DNA of 64,000 bases from Mesorhizobium neociceri (GTDB lineage: Bacteria > Pseudomonadota > Alphaproteobacteria > Rhizobiales > Rhizobiaceae), in NCBI RefSeq assembly GCF_013520985.1, contig NZ_JACDTY010000005.1:62001-126000 (forward strand), in the 5' to 3' direction. Below, piece by piece: positions 42,403 through 51,895 of this stretch (within the stretch, counting starts at the first letter, position 1; each line of letters begins with the position of its first letter). A program made the translations under genes and the position numbers. The notes beneath the pieces were generated by a model, which had not been told where the DNA came from, made no database searches, and saw only the letters and a list, made by a program, of their open reading frames with translations.

Positions 42403-43281
42403 ATGTTGCAGTTCGAGCCATTGGGTGTCTCTGAGACTCCCCGAAACGTCAAGTATTGCGGCGACTTAGATTGCCGCCTACACTTTCCTGCGGGGGAAAG
42501 CATGCTGCTGGAATTTACAGATATAACGAGTGATCCGGCCTGGGCTGGAAGCAGCTGGAAGGTCGTAAGCGGCGACGAACTTGCGAAGCTGGTCGCGCGT
42601 GTGGCTCTAGGGCAGAGCCGATACGCTTTGCATGTACTGGAGCAGATCGGTTTCGTCTCCCCTAAGGCCGCCGCGAGCACGCTCACAGGTGCAATCAAGT
42701 TGCTAACGGCGCCTGATCCTAAAAAGCCCTATCAGCGGGACGGATGGATATTTCAGGTGCTTTCCTGGATAGCAGCTCACCTCCAAGATCGAAGCGCGCT
42801 TATCCGCGAGCCTCATATGTACCACGCCCACAAAGGATTTGACGGCATTCACGTGAAGGTCGACGCCGACACCAAACGGGTGATGTTCGTTGTGGTATGC
42901 GAAGAGAAGGCGACAGAGAATCCCCGCAAAACCGTTCGTGAGAAGGTTTGGCCTGAGTTCGAAGGATTGGAAAAAGCAGAGCGCGACCATCAGCTTCTGT
43001 CCGAGGTTATCGCTGTCCTTCGAACAGATCCTGAGGTCGACGTTGACCAGGCCATTGAGGAGATCGTTTGGAAAGACGCGCGGAGCTACAGGGTAGCAGT
43101 GACCGTGGGGGATACTGACGACCCGGCAGATACCTTCGATGGCTACCCTGGCGTCGTTGCTGGCGAGATCGTCAGAAGGCGCGCAGAGGTTCTGCCGCTC
43201 AAAGAACTTAGGGCATGGATGGCCGACATCGCCAACAAAGCCATCGCGCATGCCAAGGAATTGACGGCCCCCAATGTATGA
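42403..43281 (+). CDS. hamA: HamA-like nuclease (DUF1837), Hachiman defence candidate
   Basis: 292 residues, no signal peptide. A PD-(D/E)xK-type nuclease core is visible: Asp147 in HKGFDGIHVKVDADTKRVMF and Glu167-Glu168-Lys169 in VVVCEEKATEN. This GFDxxHV...ExK layout is that of HamA/DUF1837 proteins of Hachiman (AbpAB) anti-phage systems. The gene overlaps the helicase gene by eight bases (43274-43281), the expected translational coupling. The start at 42403 is uncertain; ATG 42502 after GGGGGAAAGC is an alternative. Base composition is lower in GC than neighbours. The assignment rests on reading the sequence; a profile search against DUF1837/HamA would settle it. Confidence 0.62.
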   Translation: MLQFEPLGVSETPRNVKYCGDLDCRLHFPAGESMLLEFTDITSDPAWAGSSWKVVSGDELAKLVARVALGQSRYALHVLEQIGFVSPKAAASTLTGAIKLLTAPDPKKPYQRDGWIFQVLSWIAAHLQDRSALIREPHMYHAHKGFDGIHVKVDADTKRVMFVVVCEEKATENPRKTVREKVWPEFEGLEKAERDHQLLSEVIAVLRTDPEVDVDQAIEEIVWKDARSYRVAVTVGDTDDPADTFDGYPGVVAGEIVRRRAEVLPLKELRAWMADIANKAIAHAKELTAPNV

Positions 43282-46200
43282 CCCGGAAACAGCCGCGCTT
43301 ATCCGAACGGCACCGAGTTTCAGCGGCCTAGACATTGGTCGGTTGCCGGAGCTGCTGACTGAGGCATTCGCGAAGATTGCTGCGGCTCGCGTGAGATTGC
43401 GTGACGGCAGCATCGGTCAAGACGAGGACGTGGTACGACTTGTTCGCGACATGCAGCGACTGGCGTTGGCGAACGAGGCGTTGGTTTCAATCACCCCAGA
43501 AAGGGAAGATCGTGCCGCCGCTGCTTTCGTGGCAGGATCGGCACATCAGTTGTGTTTCAACGCTCGAGCAATCGGACGCGAGGACGGCGAATCTCCGACA
43601 TTTCTCGGTGCTGAAAGCATTTCGCCCAACATCGCCGCCGTCCTGCTATTCCTAATTGCAGAGGCCACCGCCGACGCGAGTGAAATTGCTGACAGGTTCG
43701 ATACAGGCGGCGCGTCGGTTGTGGAACAGACTCTGATTTCCGCGATCAGGTCCTTGGCTAAGGGAAATCTGCTTGCGATCGTGCCGGCAGCAACGCCGCC
43801 GCGCGATGCGGTGAGAAGTGCCTCCGATATTGGGCGGGCCGCGTCCCTTGCCCTATATTATACGCTTCTCAGGGGCGTGCGAGAGTTGGCAAATGAGCTT
43901 TTGGGGGCTGACAACGCCGAATCTGGACTTGCTATTGCCACCTTCAGAAGCGTGATCGACCTGTCCTTCCCGCAGATGGAAAAAGACATCGCGGCATGGG
44001 ACAGGCAGCAGATTGGTCTTTTCGCTGGCCCATACCATTTGGCATCGCTTCTCGTCTCGGTCGCCCGGGACCTGGGCGAAAGCGCCGTGATCAGAATTAC
44101 TCCACCCGGTGGGGTCGACGCAGATAAATGGTCGCGAGCAATGAAGCGCGTGGCGCGCAGTCGTCCGTATCTCTGGCGCAACCATCGGCAGGCCGTTGCA
44201 GCAGGGTACCTTGAATTAGACAAGTCAGCAGCCGTCAGCTTCCCAACAGGGGCCGGGAAATCGACACTGGCGGAACTGAAGATCAATGCGACGCTGCTCG
44301 CTGATCGCAAGGTGATCTTCCTTGCGCCGACAAATGCCCTTGTGGGGCAGACGACCAGAGCGCTGCGACGCGCCTTTAAGAATACCAACGTGGGCCAAGA
44401 GCGCTTCGACGAGGTTGGGTTCCTCAGCGAGGAGGACGACCTGCCGCAGATTTTCGTCATGACCCCAGAGTCCTGCCTAGCACAGATGAGCATTCAACCT
44501 GAGGTTTTCGAAGGCGTCGGGCTGCTGGTCTTTGACGAATGCCATCTATTGCACGCCAGGGATTTATCGGACAGCAGGAGAGCGCTGGACGCAATGTTGT
44601 GCGTGCTGAACTTCGGCGCGCTAGTACCGGAAGCTAGCATGTTGCTTCTTTCGGCAATGATGAAGAACACAGACGAGATTGCCGGTTGGGTTCAAGCATT
44701 GACCGGGCGGGATTGTCTTGCCCTCGATCTGCCATGGAAGCCTACACGCCAATTGCGCGGCAGCGTCGTCTATACGCAGACCGATATCGTGCGCTTGGGC
44801 GGGGGGTTACGGAAGGCGCAGGCAGCCAAGAGGACTGTCAATCCCTCTGTCAAGGACAAAGCCGCGTTGACAACCGAGGCACTTGCGTTCTTCGGGCTCA
44901 AGCAGACTTGGGCAACACGTAAGGCCACTGACTATTCACTGGTGAAGTTGCTCCAAGATCCTGTACAGCTTGGAGCAAATGGATACTGGAACCTCACCCC
45001 GAATGCCGGGGAGGTATCCTCGGCAATCGCTACTGCGGCTGCTCAGAGCGGGCTTAAGACGCTGGTGTTCTTTCAGACGATCCCGAATGCCAACGCCACT
45101 AAGAATCGCATTTCCCAACAATTGGGGACGGTAGCCATCCCGCTAACCGAAGAGGAAAAGGCGTGGATGAGCATAACCGCTGTGGAATTGGGACACGCTG
45201 CTCACAGTTTCCTCGACATCGTGGACGACCATCTGGTTTCGCAGTGTGTGGTACATCATGGCCTGAAGAACGGCAATTGTGCGAGTCGCTCTACCAGCGC
45301 GCAGATGGTGCGACTGTTATGGCCGCCACATCGACCGTCGCACAGGGAATGAACTTTCCAAGCGAGTTGGTGATCATTGCGGAAGACAGTCGTTTCGAGG
45401 CTGAGGCGAACAAGCGGGAAGTCTTGGAGGCGCAGGAACTGCTCAATGCAGCGGGACGCGCCGGGCGCGCCGGACAGCATGCGAACGGCATCGTGCTCGT
45501 AATCCCAGGCCGGGTTGTTGGTATTGATATAGGTGACGCAAAGATCGGTGCGCACTGGACGACGCTCCAGAAGATTTTCGGGCAATCCGATCAGTGTCTG
45601 GAAATCGACGACCCTCTAACGGCTGTTCTTGATCGTGTTCACGCGGAGGTTGCGGCTGCCGATGGATTTGAACGGTACGCGATCGCAAGGCTGGCGAGCG
45701 CTGGTATCGCGAACGCTCTCGTGAAGTCGCTGGCAGGATATCGGGCTCGAAAGAAAGGTGACGACAAGTGGCTCGATGAGCGAATTCAGGCTGCAGCCAG
45801 CTTCTACAAGGATCAGGCCGGGGAGTCGAAGGAGCAACTGGCCGAGTATCAGGTCTCATCAAAGCTGGGCGTGCCGCTAGCCGTAGTCACACGCCTGTCT
45901 CCAGAGATCATAGACGACGGTGCTATGACTATTATGCGGTGGATGGAGTGGCTCCTTGAGTGGGTTTCGAAGAACCTCGATTTGTTCGATCAGATGTTCC
46001 GACCCGCCACGATCGATGATCTCCTGGGCAGTGCAATTAATACGGTCGCCGATAGCAGTGAGCGCGGCAAGATCGCTCTACCGCTGCTAACGGAACTGAC
46101 ACGGTTGTGGCTGGCGGGGAAACCGCTGTCAGAGCTCCAGCTTGCCGTTGGAACCGATGCAGACAAGCTCAAGACATGTGTCGATGCGAGAAAGTTTGTT

Positions 46201-46530
46201 CTGCGTGTAGTACCGGAACTTGCCTACCTGTTCGGGATACCGGCCTTTCTGATCCAGAGTAGGCAGGCGCTTGAAGGAGATACTCCGAAGGAATTGGCGG
46301 CAAGTCTCGCCAAACTTGGTGTCTGCCTCAGGTTTGGCTTCGAGAGCGTGGAGCTGTTGGCCTTGGGCTACTACCTGCGTGCTCATAAATTGTCGCGCCG
46401 GCAGGTTCATGAGCAGTTTGAATCGGTCTCGCCTTACCTTAGGGAGGCGCCGGAGGGAGAGCACTGGGAGGGTACCATTGGAAGGGTGGAAGACGCCATT
46501 ATTGCCGAACTGAACGGGCGTGGAATTTGA
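43274..46530 (+). pseudogene. hamB: HamB-like SF2 helicase, interrupted by a frameshift
   Basis: The two open frames 43274-45352 and 45163-46530 together encode one ~1085-residue DExD/H helicase. In the first, Walker A SFPTGAGKST (Lys329), PTNALVGQTTRAL, DECH box at 421-424 (LLVFDECHLLH) and LLLSAMM are present. In the second, motif V VMAATSTVAQGMNFPSELVI and motif VI AAGRAGRAGQHANG. Homology leaves the first frame after QCVVHHGL and resumes at PEERQLCESLYQRADG, so a net -1 change lies at 45260-45262. Without correction the product lacks motifs V and VI. An N-terminal block (AAAFVAGSAHQL) and coupling to the HamA-like gene support HamB. A sequencing or assembly error is possible. Confidence 0.6.
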
Positions 46531-46708
46531 CAGTTTCACAGGTACGCCGACTGCTCCCAACATAGCCGATTGATCGGATGTTCACTTTAAGATGTGTGTC
46601 GAAGAGGCGCTAAGCTGCCAGTCGCTACAAACAAATGCCTGATACGAACCACAACCTGGGGCATCGTTTAAAAATGCAGTTTGCTGCCCGGCACTGCGTT
46701 TACCCCAC

Positions 46709-46954
46709 TCACCCCCCCGCCAACCTCGGCAGCAGAAAAATCTCCGCTCCCTTTGGCAATTCCTTCGACCACGTATCGCGATAGATCGTCCCGTCGATCG
46801 CCACCGCGATGCCCTTCTCGATCCAGGGCTCGATGCCGGGATACTGTTCAGCCAGCTTCCTGAACAGCTCCCTTATGTCCTTGGCCTCGACCTCGACCTT
46901 GCTCTGGCCACCGGCGAGCTGGCCGAGTGCGCCCCAGAGGGTGACTTCGACCAT
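46709..46954 (-). CDS. MoaD/ThiS-family ubiquitin-like protein
   Basis: 81-residue beta-grasp protein. MVEVTLWGALGQLAGGQSKV starts the fold, and the C-terminus FLLPRLAGG ends in the Gly-Gly needed for adenylation and thiocarboxylation. It lies after the molybdopterin subunit gene of an XDH-family enzyme in the same orientation, with a long hairpin element between, and may supply sulfur for the Mo cofactor of that enzyme or for another pathway. GAGGCG lies 6 bases before the ATG. Confidence 0.8.
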   Translation of the reverse strand: MVEVTLWGALGQLAGGQSKVEVEAKDIRELFRKLAEQYPGIEPWIEKGIAVAIDGTIYRDTWSKELPKGAEIFLLPRLAGG

Positions 46955-46977
46955 TAGCGCCTCGACGGTGTGTCGAT

Positions 46978-47095
46978 ATTCAGGTGAGGCCGGCCTGCAA
47001 ATGGCAGGTTCCTGCGCTTCCGGTGCTCACGTACCTCAAGTACGCTCCGCTCCGGTTCCCGGAACCCGCCACTTTCGGCTCGGCCTGACCTGAAT
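46978..47095. repeat. Long imperfect hairpin element between MoaD-like and XDH genes
   Basis: Outer arms ATTCAGGTGAGGCCG (46978-46992) and CGGCCTGACCTGAAT (47081-47095) differ at one position. Nested AAATGGCAGGTTCC (46999-47012) pairs largely with GGAACCCGCCACTT (47061-47074), and the centre is CACGTAC-CTCAA-GTACG. The whole ~118 bases fold on themselves without a gene inside, as a MITE-like or REP element would. Confidence 0.7.
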
Positions 47096-47125
47096 CTCAA
47101 CATACCTTATCCTTGGCTTTCGACA

Positions 47126-49390
47126 TCAGCCTCCCCGTTCCGCCTCGATCGCCGCCAGGATGCGTGGCGGCGACATCGGGATGTGGGTCATGCGCACGCC
47201 GGCGGCGTTCGAGACGGCATTGGCGATCGCCGCCAGCGGCGGCACGATCGAGGTCTCGCCGACGCCGCGCACGCCATAGGGGTGGTTGGGGTTGGGTATC
47301 TCGAGGATCTGCGTGTCGATCATCGGCAGGTCCGAGCAGACCGGGATGCGATAGTCGAGGAAGCCGGCATTCTGCAGACGCCCGTCCTTGCCGTAGATAT
47401 ACTCCTCGTTGAGGGCCCAGCCGATGCCTTGCGCCGCACCGCCCTGGTACTGGCCCTCGACATAGGTCGGGTGCACCGCCTTGCCGGCATCCTGGATCAC
47501 GGTGTAGCGCACGACGCGCGCGGCGCCGGTCTCGGGGTCGACCTCGATATCGCAGATATGGGTGGCGAAGGAGACGCCGGCGCCGTCGGCGACGAGCTCG
47601 CTGTGGCCGGCGATCGGGCCGCCGGTCTTGCCGGACGCAGCTGCAATCTCCTTCAGCGACAGTGCTGCGAGGTTGCCGTACTTCTCGCCCTTGGCGATGG
47701 CGTGGCCATTTTCCCAGACCACGTCGTCGACGGGGATGTCCCACGTCTGCGCGGCGCGGTCGCGCAGGATTTTTATCGCGTTGCGGGCGGCCGAGATCGT
47801 CGCCATCGAGGACGAGAAGGTGCCGCGGCTGCCGTCGGTCATGTCGTTGTAGCCGAGGCTGGACGTGTCGGCGACCACCGCCTTGAGCTGGGCATAGTCG
47901 ATGCCGAGCTCCTCCGCCGCCACCAGCGACAGCGACGCACGTGAACCACCTACGTCCACCGTGCCGACGGCCAGCGAGACCGAGCCGTCCATGCCGATGT
48001 TCAGGTCCACGCAGGTCTGGCCGCCGAAGTTGAACCAGAAGCCGCAAGCCATGCCGCGGCCCTGGTTTTTGCCCAGCGGCGCTTTCATGTGCGGATGGGT
48101 CTTCGCCGCCTCCAGCGTCGGGCCGATGCCGATCGGGCCATAGACCGGTCCATAGGAGGAGCGGGTACCTTCCTGCGCGGCGTTTTTGATCCGGAAGTCG
48201 ACCGGATCCATGCCGATTTCCTTGGCCAGCTCGTCGACAGCGCTTTCCACCGCGAACGCCGCCATGGGTGCCGAGGGCGCGCGGTAGGCGGCGGTCTTCG
48301 GCCGGTTGACCAGCACTTCGAAGCCGACCGTCTTGACGTTATCGAGCTTGTAGCAGGCAAACGCCGTCATGGCGCCGATCTCGGCCCAGGTACCGGCATA
48401 GGGGCCGCTGGAATAGCGTAGCGTCGCTTCTGCCGCGGTGATGGTGCCGTCCTTGCGGGCGCCGATCTTGACGTCGATCGAGGTAGCACTGGTCGGACCC
48501 GAGGCGCGGAACACTTCGTCGCGGGTCATGACGAGCTTCACCGGCCGCCCCGCCTTGCGCGACAAGGCGAGTGCCACCGGCTCGGCCCAGACGTGGGTCT
48601 TGCCGCCAAAGCCGCCGCCGATCTCCGACGAGGTGACGCGCAGCTTCGAAGCTTCCAGCCCGAGCAATTGGGCGCAGTGCTGGCGGTAGACGAAATGCCC
48701 TTGCGTGCAGACCCACAGGTCGGCGGTGCCGTCGGAGCTGACGCTCGCCACGCAGGCATGCGGCTCGATGTAGCCCTGATGCGTCTGCTCGGTCTTGAAG
48801 GAGCGCTCGACGATGAAGTCGGCGTGGCCGAAACCCTGATGGACATCGCCATGGCCAAACTGGCTGCGCTTGGTGACGTTGGAAGGCTTTACCGGCTTTT
48901 CCTCGAGGCCCTCGGTGAAGAGAGTGTCGTTGATCAAGGGGGCGGTGTGCTTCATCGCCTCGTCGACATCGGTGACATGCGGCAACAGCTCGTAGTCGAC
49001 CTCGATGAGCTTCAGCGCCTGCCTTGCCGTGCGGGCATCGACAGCAGCGACCGCGGCCACGGCATGGCCGTCATAGAGCGCCTTGGTGCGCGCCATGCAA
49101 TTGTCGAGGACGTCGTACATGGCGCTGTCGCCATCGGTGAGGTCCGGCAGATCGGCGGCGGTAATCACGGCTTTCACGCCGGCCAGCTTTTCCGCTTTCG
49201 AGGTGTCGATCTTGAGGATCTTCGCATGGGCGTGCGGGCTGCGCAGAACACGCCCGACCAGTTGTCCGGCCATGTTGAAGTCGGCGCCATAGCGCGCGCG
49301 TCCCGTCACCTTGTCGACGCCGTCGGGGCGGATGGGGCGGGTGCCGACGGATGAGAATTTGCGGCCCGAAAAGCGTGGATCGAAATTCAT
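47126..49390 (-). CDS. Xanthine dehydrogenase-family molybdopterin-binding subunit
   Basis: 754 residues, cytosolic (no Tat signal). The N-terminal part RPIRPDGVDKVTGRARYGAD and SPHAHAKILKID is the aldehyde-oxidase hammerhead. Mo-binding loops include SSEIGGGFGGKTHVWAE, and the catalytic Glu lies in YGVRGVGETSIVPP. Together with the 2Fe-2S and FAD subunits upstream it makes a three-subunit hydroxylase. The substrate is unresolved; XDH, hydroxybenzoyl-CoA reductase and related dehydrogenases share these motifs. Three bases separate it from the 2Fe-2S gene. Confidence 0.9.
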   Translation of the reverse strand: MNFDPRFSGRKFSSVGTRPIRPDGVDKVTGRARYGADFNMAGQLVGRVLRSPHAHAKILKIDTSKAEKLAGVKAVITAADLPDLTDGDSAMYDVLDNCMARTKALYDGHAVAAVAAVDARTARQALKLIEVDYELLPHVTDVDEAMKHTAPLINDTLFTEGLEEKPVKPSNVTKRSQFGHGDVHQGFGHADFIVERSFKTEQTHQGYIEPHACVASVSSDGTADLWVCTQGHFVYRQHCAQLLGLEASKLRVTSSEIGGGFGGKTHVWAEPVALALSRKAGRPVKLVMTRDEVFRASGPTSATSIDVKIGARKDGTITAAEATLRYSSGPYAGTWAEIGAMTAFACYKLDNVKTVGFEVLVNRPKTAAYRAPSAPMAAFAVESAVDELAKEIGMDPVDFRIKNAAQEGTRSSYGPVYGPIGIGPTLEAAKTHPHMKAPLGKNQGRGMACGFWFNFGGQTCVDLNIGMDGSVSLAVGTVDVGGSRASLSLVAAEELGIDYAQLKAVVADTSSLGYNDMTDGSRGTFSSSMATISAARNAIKILRDRAAQTWDIPVDDVVWENGHAIAKGEKYGNLAALSLKEIAAASGKTGGPIAGHSELVADGAGVSFATHICDIEVDPETGAARVVRYTVIQDAGKAVHPTYVEGQYQGGAAQGIGWALNEEYIYGKDGRLQNAGFLDYRIPVCSDLPMIDTQILEIPNPNHPYGVRGVGETSIVPPLAAIANAVSNAAGVRMTHIPMSPPRILAAIEAERGG

Positions 49391-49393
49391 GGC

Positions 49394-49873
49394 TTACACT
49401 CCCTTCTTCATCACGGTGGCCGCGTCCTGGACGGCGCGCACGATCTTGTCGTAACCGGTGCAGCGGCAGAGGTTGCCGGCTAGCCCGAAGCGGATTTCTT
49501 CTTCAGTCGGATCGGGGTTCTTGGCCAGAAGGTCCTTGGCCGCGATCAGGAAGCCCGGCGTGCAGATGCCGCATTGGAGCGCCGCGTGCTCGAGGAATTT
49601 CTGCTGCAGCGGATGCAATTGATCGCCATGCGCCATGCCCTCGACGGTCTCGACAATTCGTCCTTCAGCTTCAGCGCCCAACACCAGGCACGAGCAGACC
49701 AGCCGGTTGTCGAGGATGATGCTGCAGGCGCCGCAGTCGCCGGTGCCGCAGCCTTCCTTGGCGCCGGTCAGTCCGAGCCGGTCGCGCAGAACGTCGAGCA
49801 ACGTCTCGTCGGGCTGGCAAAGGTATTCAACGTGATCGCCGTTGATTGTCGTTGATACTGCTACACCGGCCAT
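49394..49873 (-). CDS. Xanthine dehydrogenase-family 2Fe-2S subunit
   Basis: 159 residues. Cluster I is in GAKEGCGTGDCGACSIILDN plus RLVCSC. Cluster II reads LQCGICTPGFLI and GNLCRCTGYDKI. It carries electrons from the molybdenum subunit to the FAD subunit. The second of two adjacent ATGs (49873) is chosen because GGAGG at 49880-49884 is 6 bases away, against 3 for the first. The start overlaps the FAD-subunit stop. Confidence 0.93.
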   Translation of the reverse strand: MAGVAVSTTINGDHVEYLCQPDETLLDVLRDRLGLTGAKEGCGTGDCGACSIILDNRLVCSCLVLGAEAEGRIVETVEGMAHGDQLHPLQQKFLEHAALQCGICTPGFLIAAKDLLAKNPDPTEEEIRFGLAGNLCRCTGYDKIVRAVQDAATVMKKGV

Positions 49874-50733
49874 CATTTGCCTCCTGCACGTGCATAGGCG
49901 GTCGTCGTGGCTCTCCTGGCCAGCACGCCCGCAACTTTTCGTCTGAACTCGATGGTGCCCCGCTTGTCGTCAATGGGGCGGCAGGCCCCAGCGCAGACCT
50001 TGGCAAGCCGCTCAAGCGCTGCTTCATCCAGCTTCCTGCCGATAAGGGCCTCGGCTGCCTCTTCAACCAGCAGCACTGTTGGTGCTGCCGCACCGAGCGC
50101 GACGCGGGCGGCTGTGATGACGCCATGCTCGTCGAGCGTCAGGTTCACGCCGGCGCTGACCACCGCGATGTCCATTTCGGTGCGCGGAATGAATCTGAGA
50201 TAGGCATCGCCTGAACGCGGCGCTTGGCTGTCGAGCAGGATCGCCTCGATGATCTCGCCCTTGGTGAGCGAGGTCTTGCCTGGTCCGATCGGCACGGCCC
50301 CCACGGGAATGGTGCGCCTGCCCGAGGGACCGGCAACCACTGCCTTTGCGCCGGCGGCCACCAAAGCCGGGACGCTGTCGGCGGCCGGCGAGGCGTTGCA
50401 CAGATTGCCTGTTATGGTGCAGCGGCCCTGGACCTGCTTCGAGCCGATCAGCTTCGCCGCTTCGACGACACCGGGCCAGGCCTTCTTCAGAACCGAGCTC
50501 TCGCCCAGGACGGCGCAGGGGACGGTGGCGCCAATGCTGAAGCCGTCGGCCGTCTCCCTGATCTCGCTCAAGCCCTCGATCGCCTTGATGTCGACGATCA
50601 GGTCGGGTTCGACAAAACCGCCCTTCATCCGAACGAGGAGGTCACTGCCCCCGGCAAGAATGGCTGATGTGCCGGAAGCGCCGGCCAGCAGGCCAACGGC
50701 ATCTTCGATTGAAAGCGGACGTATGTAACGCAT
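49873..50733 (-). CDS. Xanthine dehydrogenase-family FAD-binding subunit
   Basis: 286 residues. FAD contacts are in AILAGGSDLLVRMK and KQVQGRCTITGNLCNASPAAD, characteristic of CoxM/HcrB-type subunits. A CO-dehydrogenase flavoprotein C-terminal domain follows (RTEMDIAVVSAGVNLTLDE). The start at 50733 (MRYIRPLS) has GGGGAG 5 bases upstream; the open frame upstream has a His-rich leader without similarity. It is first of the operon FAD, 2Fe-2S, Mo subunit. Confidence 0.92.
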   Translation of the reverse strand: MRYIRPLSIEDAVGLLAGASGTSAILAGGSDLLVRMKGGFVEPDLIVDIKAIEGLSEIRETADGFSIGATVPCAVLGESSVLKKAWPGVVEAAKLIGSKQVQGRCTITGNLCNASPAADSVPALVAAGAKAVVAGPSGRRTIPVGAVPIGPGKTSLTKGEIIEAILLDSQAPRSGDAYLRFIPRTEMDIAVVSAGVNLTLDEHGVITAARVALGAAAPTVLLVEEAAEALIGRKLDEAALERLAKVCAGACRPIDDKRGTIEFRRKVAGVLARRATTTAYARAGGK

Positions 50734-50843
50734 CGTCTCCCCTTGGTGATGGTGATCTCGCCGACCGTTATAAACAATCACCTTATAAAGACCATCCGGT
50801 TGCTCGTTTCCAGCGATTGGGCCAGGGGCGGATGGAGTTTGCC

Positions 50844-51800
50844 TTAGGCCGCGACTTTTGCACGGCCGAGGCTGATGCCGATGTCCTTCAGCGCCTCGGC
50901 CACGGCCTCATCCAGCGGGGTGTGCGGGATCTCTCCAATAATGCCTTCCAGGCGGTCGGACACCAGCCTGTGCGGTTCGAAGCGCAGATAGGACATCGCG
51001 ACGATTTCGCGCCACATCGCCACGAACGGGCTGCCGGCGCGCAGCACCCACCAAGGCATGAAGCTCAGTTTCAGCTGATATCCCAGCGCCTTTTCGGCAG
51101 CGGCCTTGATGTCCATGTCGGTGACGGCGTGGCCGGGGAAGTTGAGCGCTTCGTAGAAGCCGAGCTTGTCGAGGTTGCGCGCCAGGCCGACGAAGGCGAC
51201 GGCAAAGTCCGGCAGGTAGGCCCATTCATGCACGAGGTTGGCCGGGCCGGGCGCGGTATAGACGCCCTTGCTCATCTTGGCGGCGACGACGAGGTCGAAC
51301 CATGACCCGCTGCCGGTGCCGCCGAAGAAATCGCCGGCCCGCAGAATGATGGTGCGCACCCGGCCGGCGTCGGCCTCGCGGCGAAACAGCGCTTCCATGG
51401 CGCAGCGGATGCGGCCCTTCTCGGTCGTCGGGCGGAACGGCGTGTCTTCGCTCACCACCTGAGGCATCGGCGAGCCGTAGTTATAGACCGTGCCGGGGAA
51501 GAGATGCAGCGCGCCATTGGCGTGGCAGGCGGCCATGACGTTTTCCGCCATCGGCAGGCATTTGCCCCAGTCGGTGTAGATCGGGTTGAGGCCGTTGAAG
51601 ATGATGTCGACGCCCTCAGTGGCGCGGATCAGCGCCTCGCTGTCAAGCGCGTCGCCGGCAGTGGCGGTGGCGCCCTTGAGTTCTGCCGGCACCTTGCCGC
51701 TGCGGGTGATGGCGCGGACGTCGAAGCCGGCGTCGATGAAGGCCTTGCCAACCACGCGGCCGAGCCGGCCATTGGCGCCCAGAATTGCGATCTTGGTCAT
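50844..51800 (-). CDS. NAD-dependent epimerase/dehydratase-like protein
   Basis: 317 residues. An atypical SDR (NmrA/extended type) with nucleotide-binding GANGRLGRVVG at the N-terminus, and VYNYGSPMPQV, a YxxxK-less Tyr region. The catalytic Lys of classical SDRs is not obvious, so it may be a non-catalytic or atypical reductase. The start at 51800 (MTKIAILGANG) has GAGAAG upstream. It is divergent from the LysR gene at 51896, its likely regulator. The substrate is unknown. Confidence 0.8.
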   Translation of the reverse strand: MTKIAILGANGRLGRVVGKAFIDAGFDVRAITRSGKVPAELKGATATAGDALDSEALIRATEGVDIIFNGLNPIYTDWGKCLPMAENVMAACHANGALHLFPGTVYNYGSPMPQVVSEDTPFRPTTEKGRIRCAMEALFRREADAGRVRTIILRAGDFFGGTGSGSWFDLVVAAKMSKGVYTAPGPANLVHEWAYLPDFAVAFVGLARNLDKLGFYEALNFPGHAVTDMDIKAAAEKALGYQLKLSFMPWWVLRAGSPFVAMWREIVAMSYLRFEPHRLVSDRLEGIIGEIPHTPLDEAVAEALKDIGISLGRAKVAA

Positions 51801-51842
51801 TTTTCTTCTCCGTGTTTGTATTTGCACGCTGAATATGATGCC

Positions 51843-51858
51843 TTCATATGCGAATGAA
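51843..51858. promoter_or_regulatory. Candidate LysR-type operator
   Basis: TTCAT (51843-51847) and ATGAA (51854-51858) form a T-N11-A-like inverted repeat in the 95-base divergent spacer, the usual layout of a LysR binding box. Confidence 0.5.
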
Positions 51859-51895
51859 AATTGACTGTGATTGGCGTTCTGTTATTCACAAATGA

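Noticed and set aside
45100..45352. Programmed -1 frameshifting in the HamB-like gene
   Set aside because: No slippery heptamer or downstream pseudoknot is visible at the shift point given by the protein motifs.
45163..46530. The second hamB frame as an independent gene starting at 45163
   Set aside because: Its first ~33 residues are unlike any helicase, and motif V/VI sequence joins naturally to the upstream frame.
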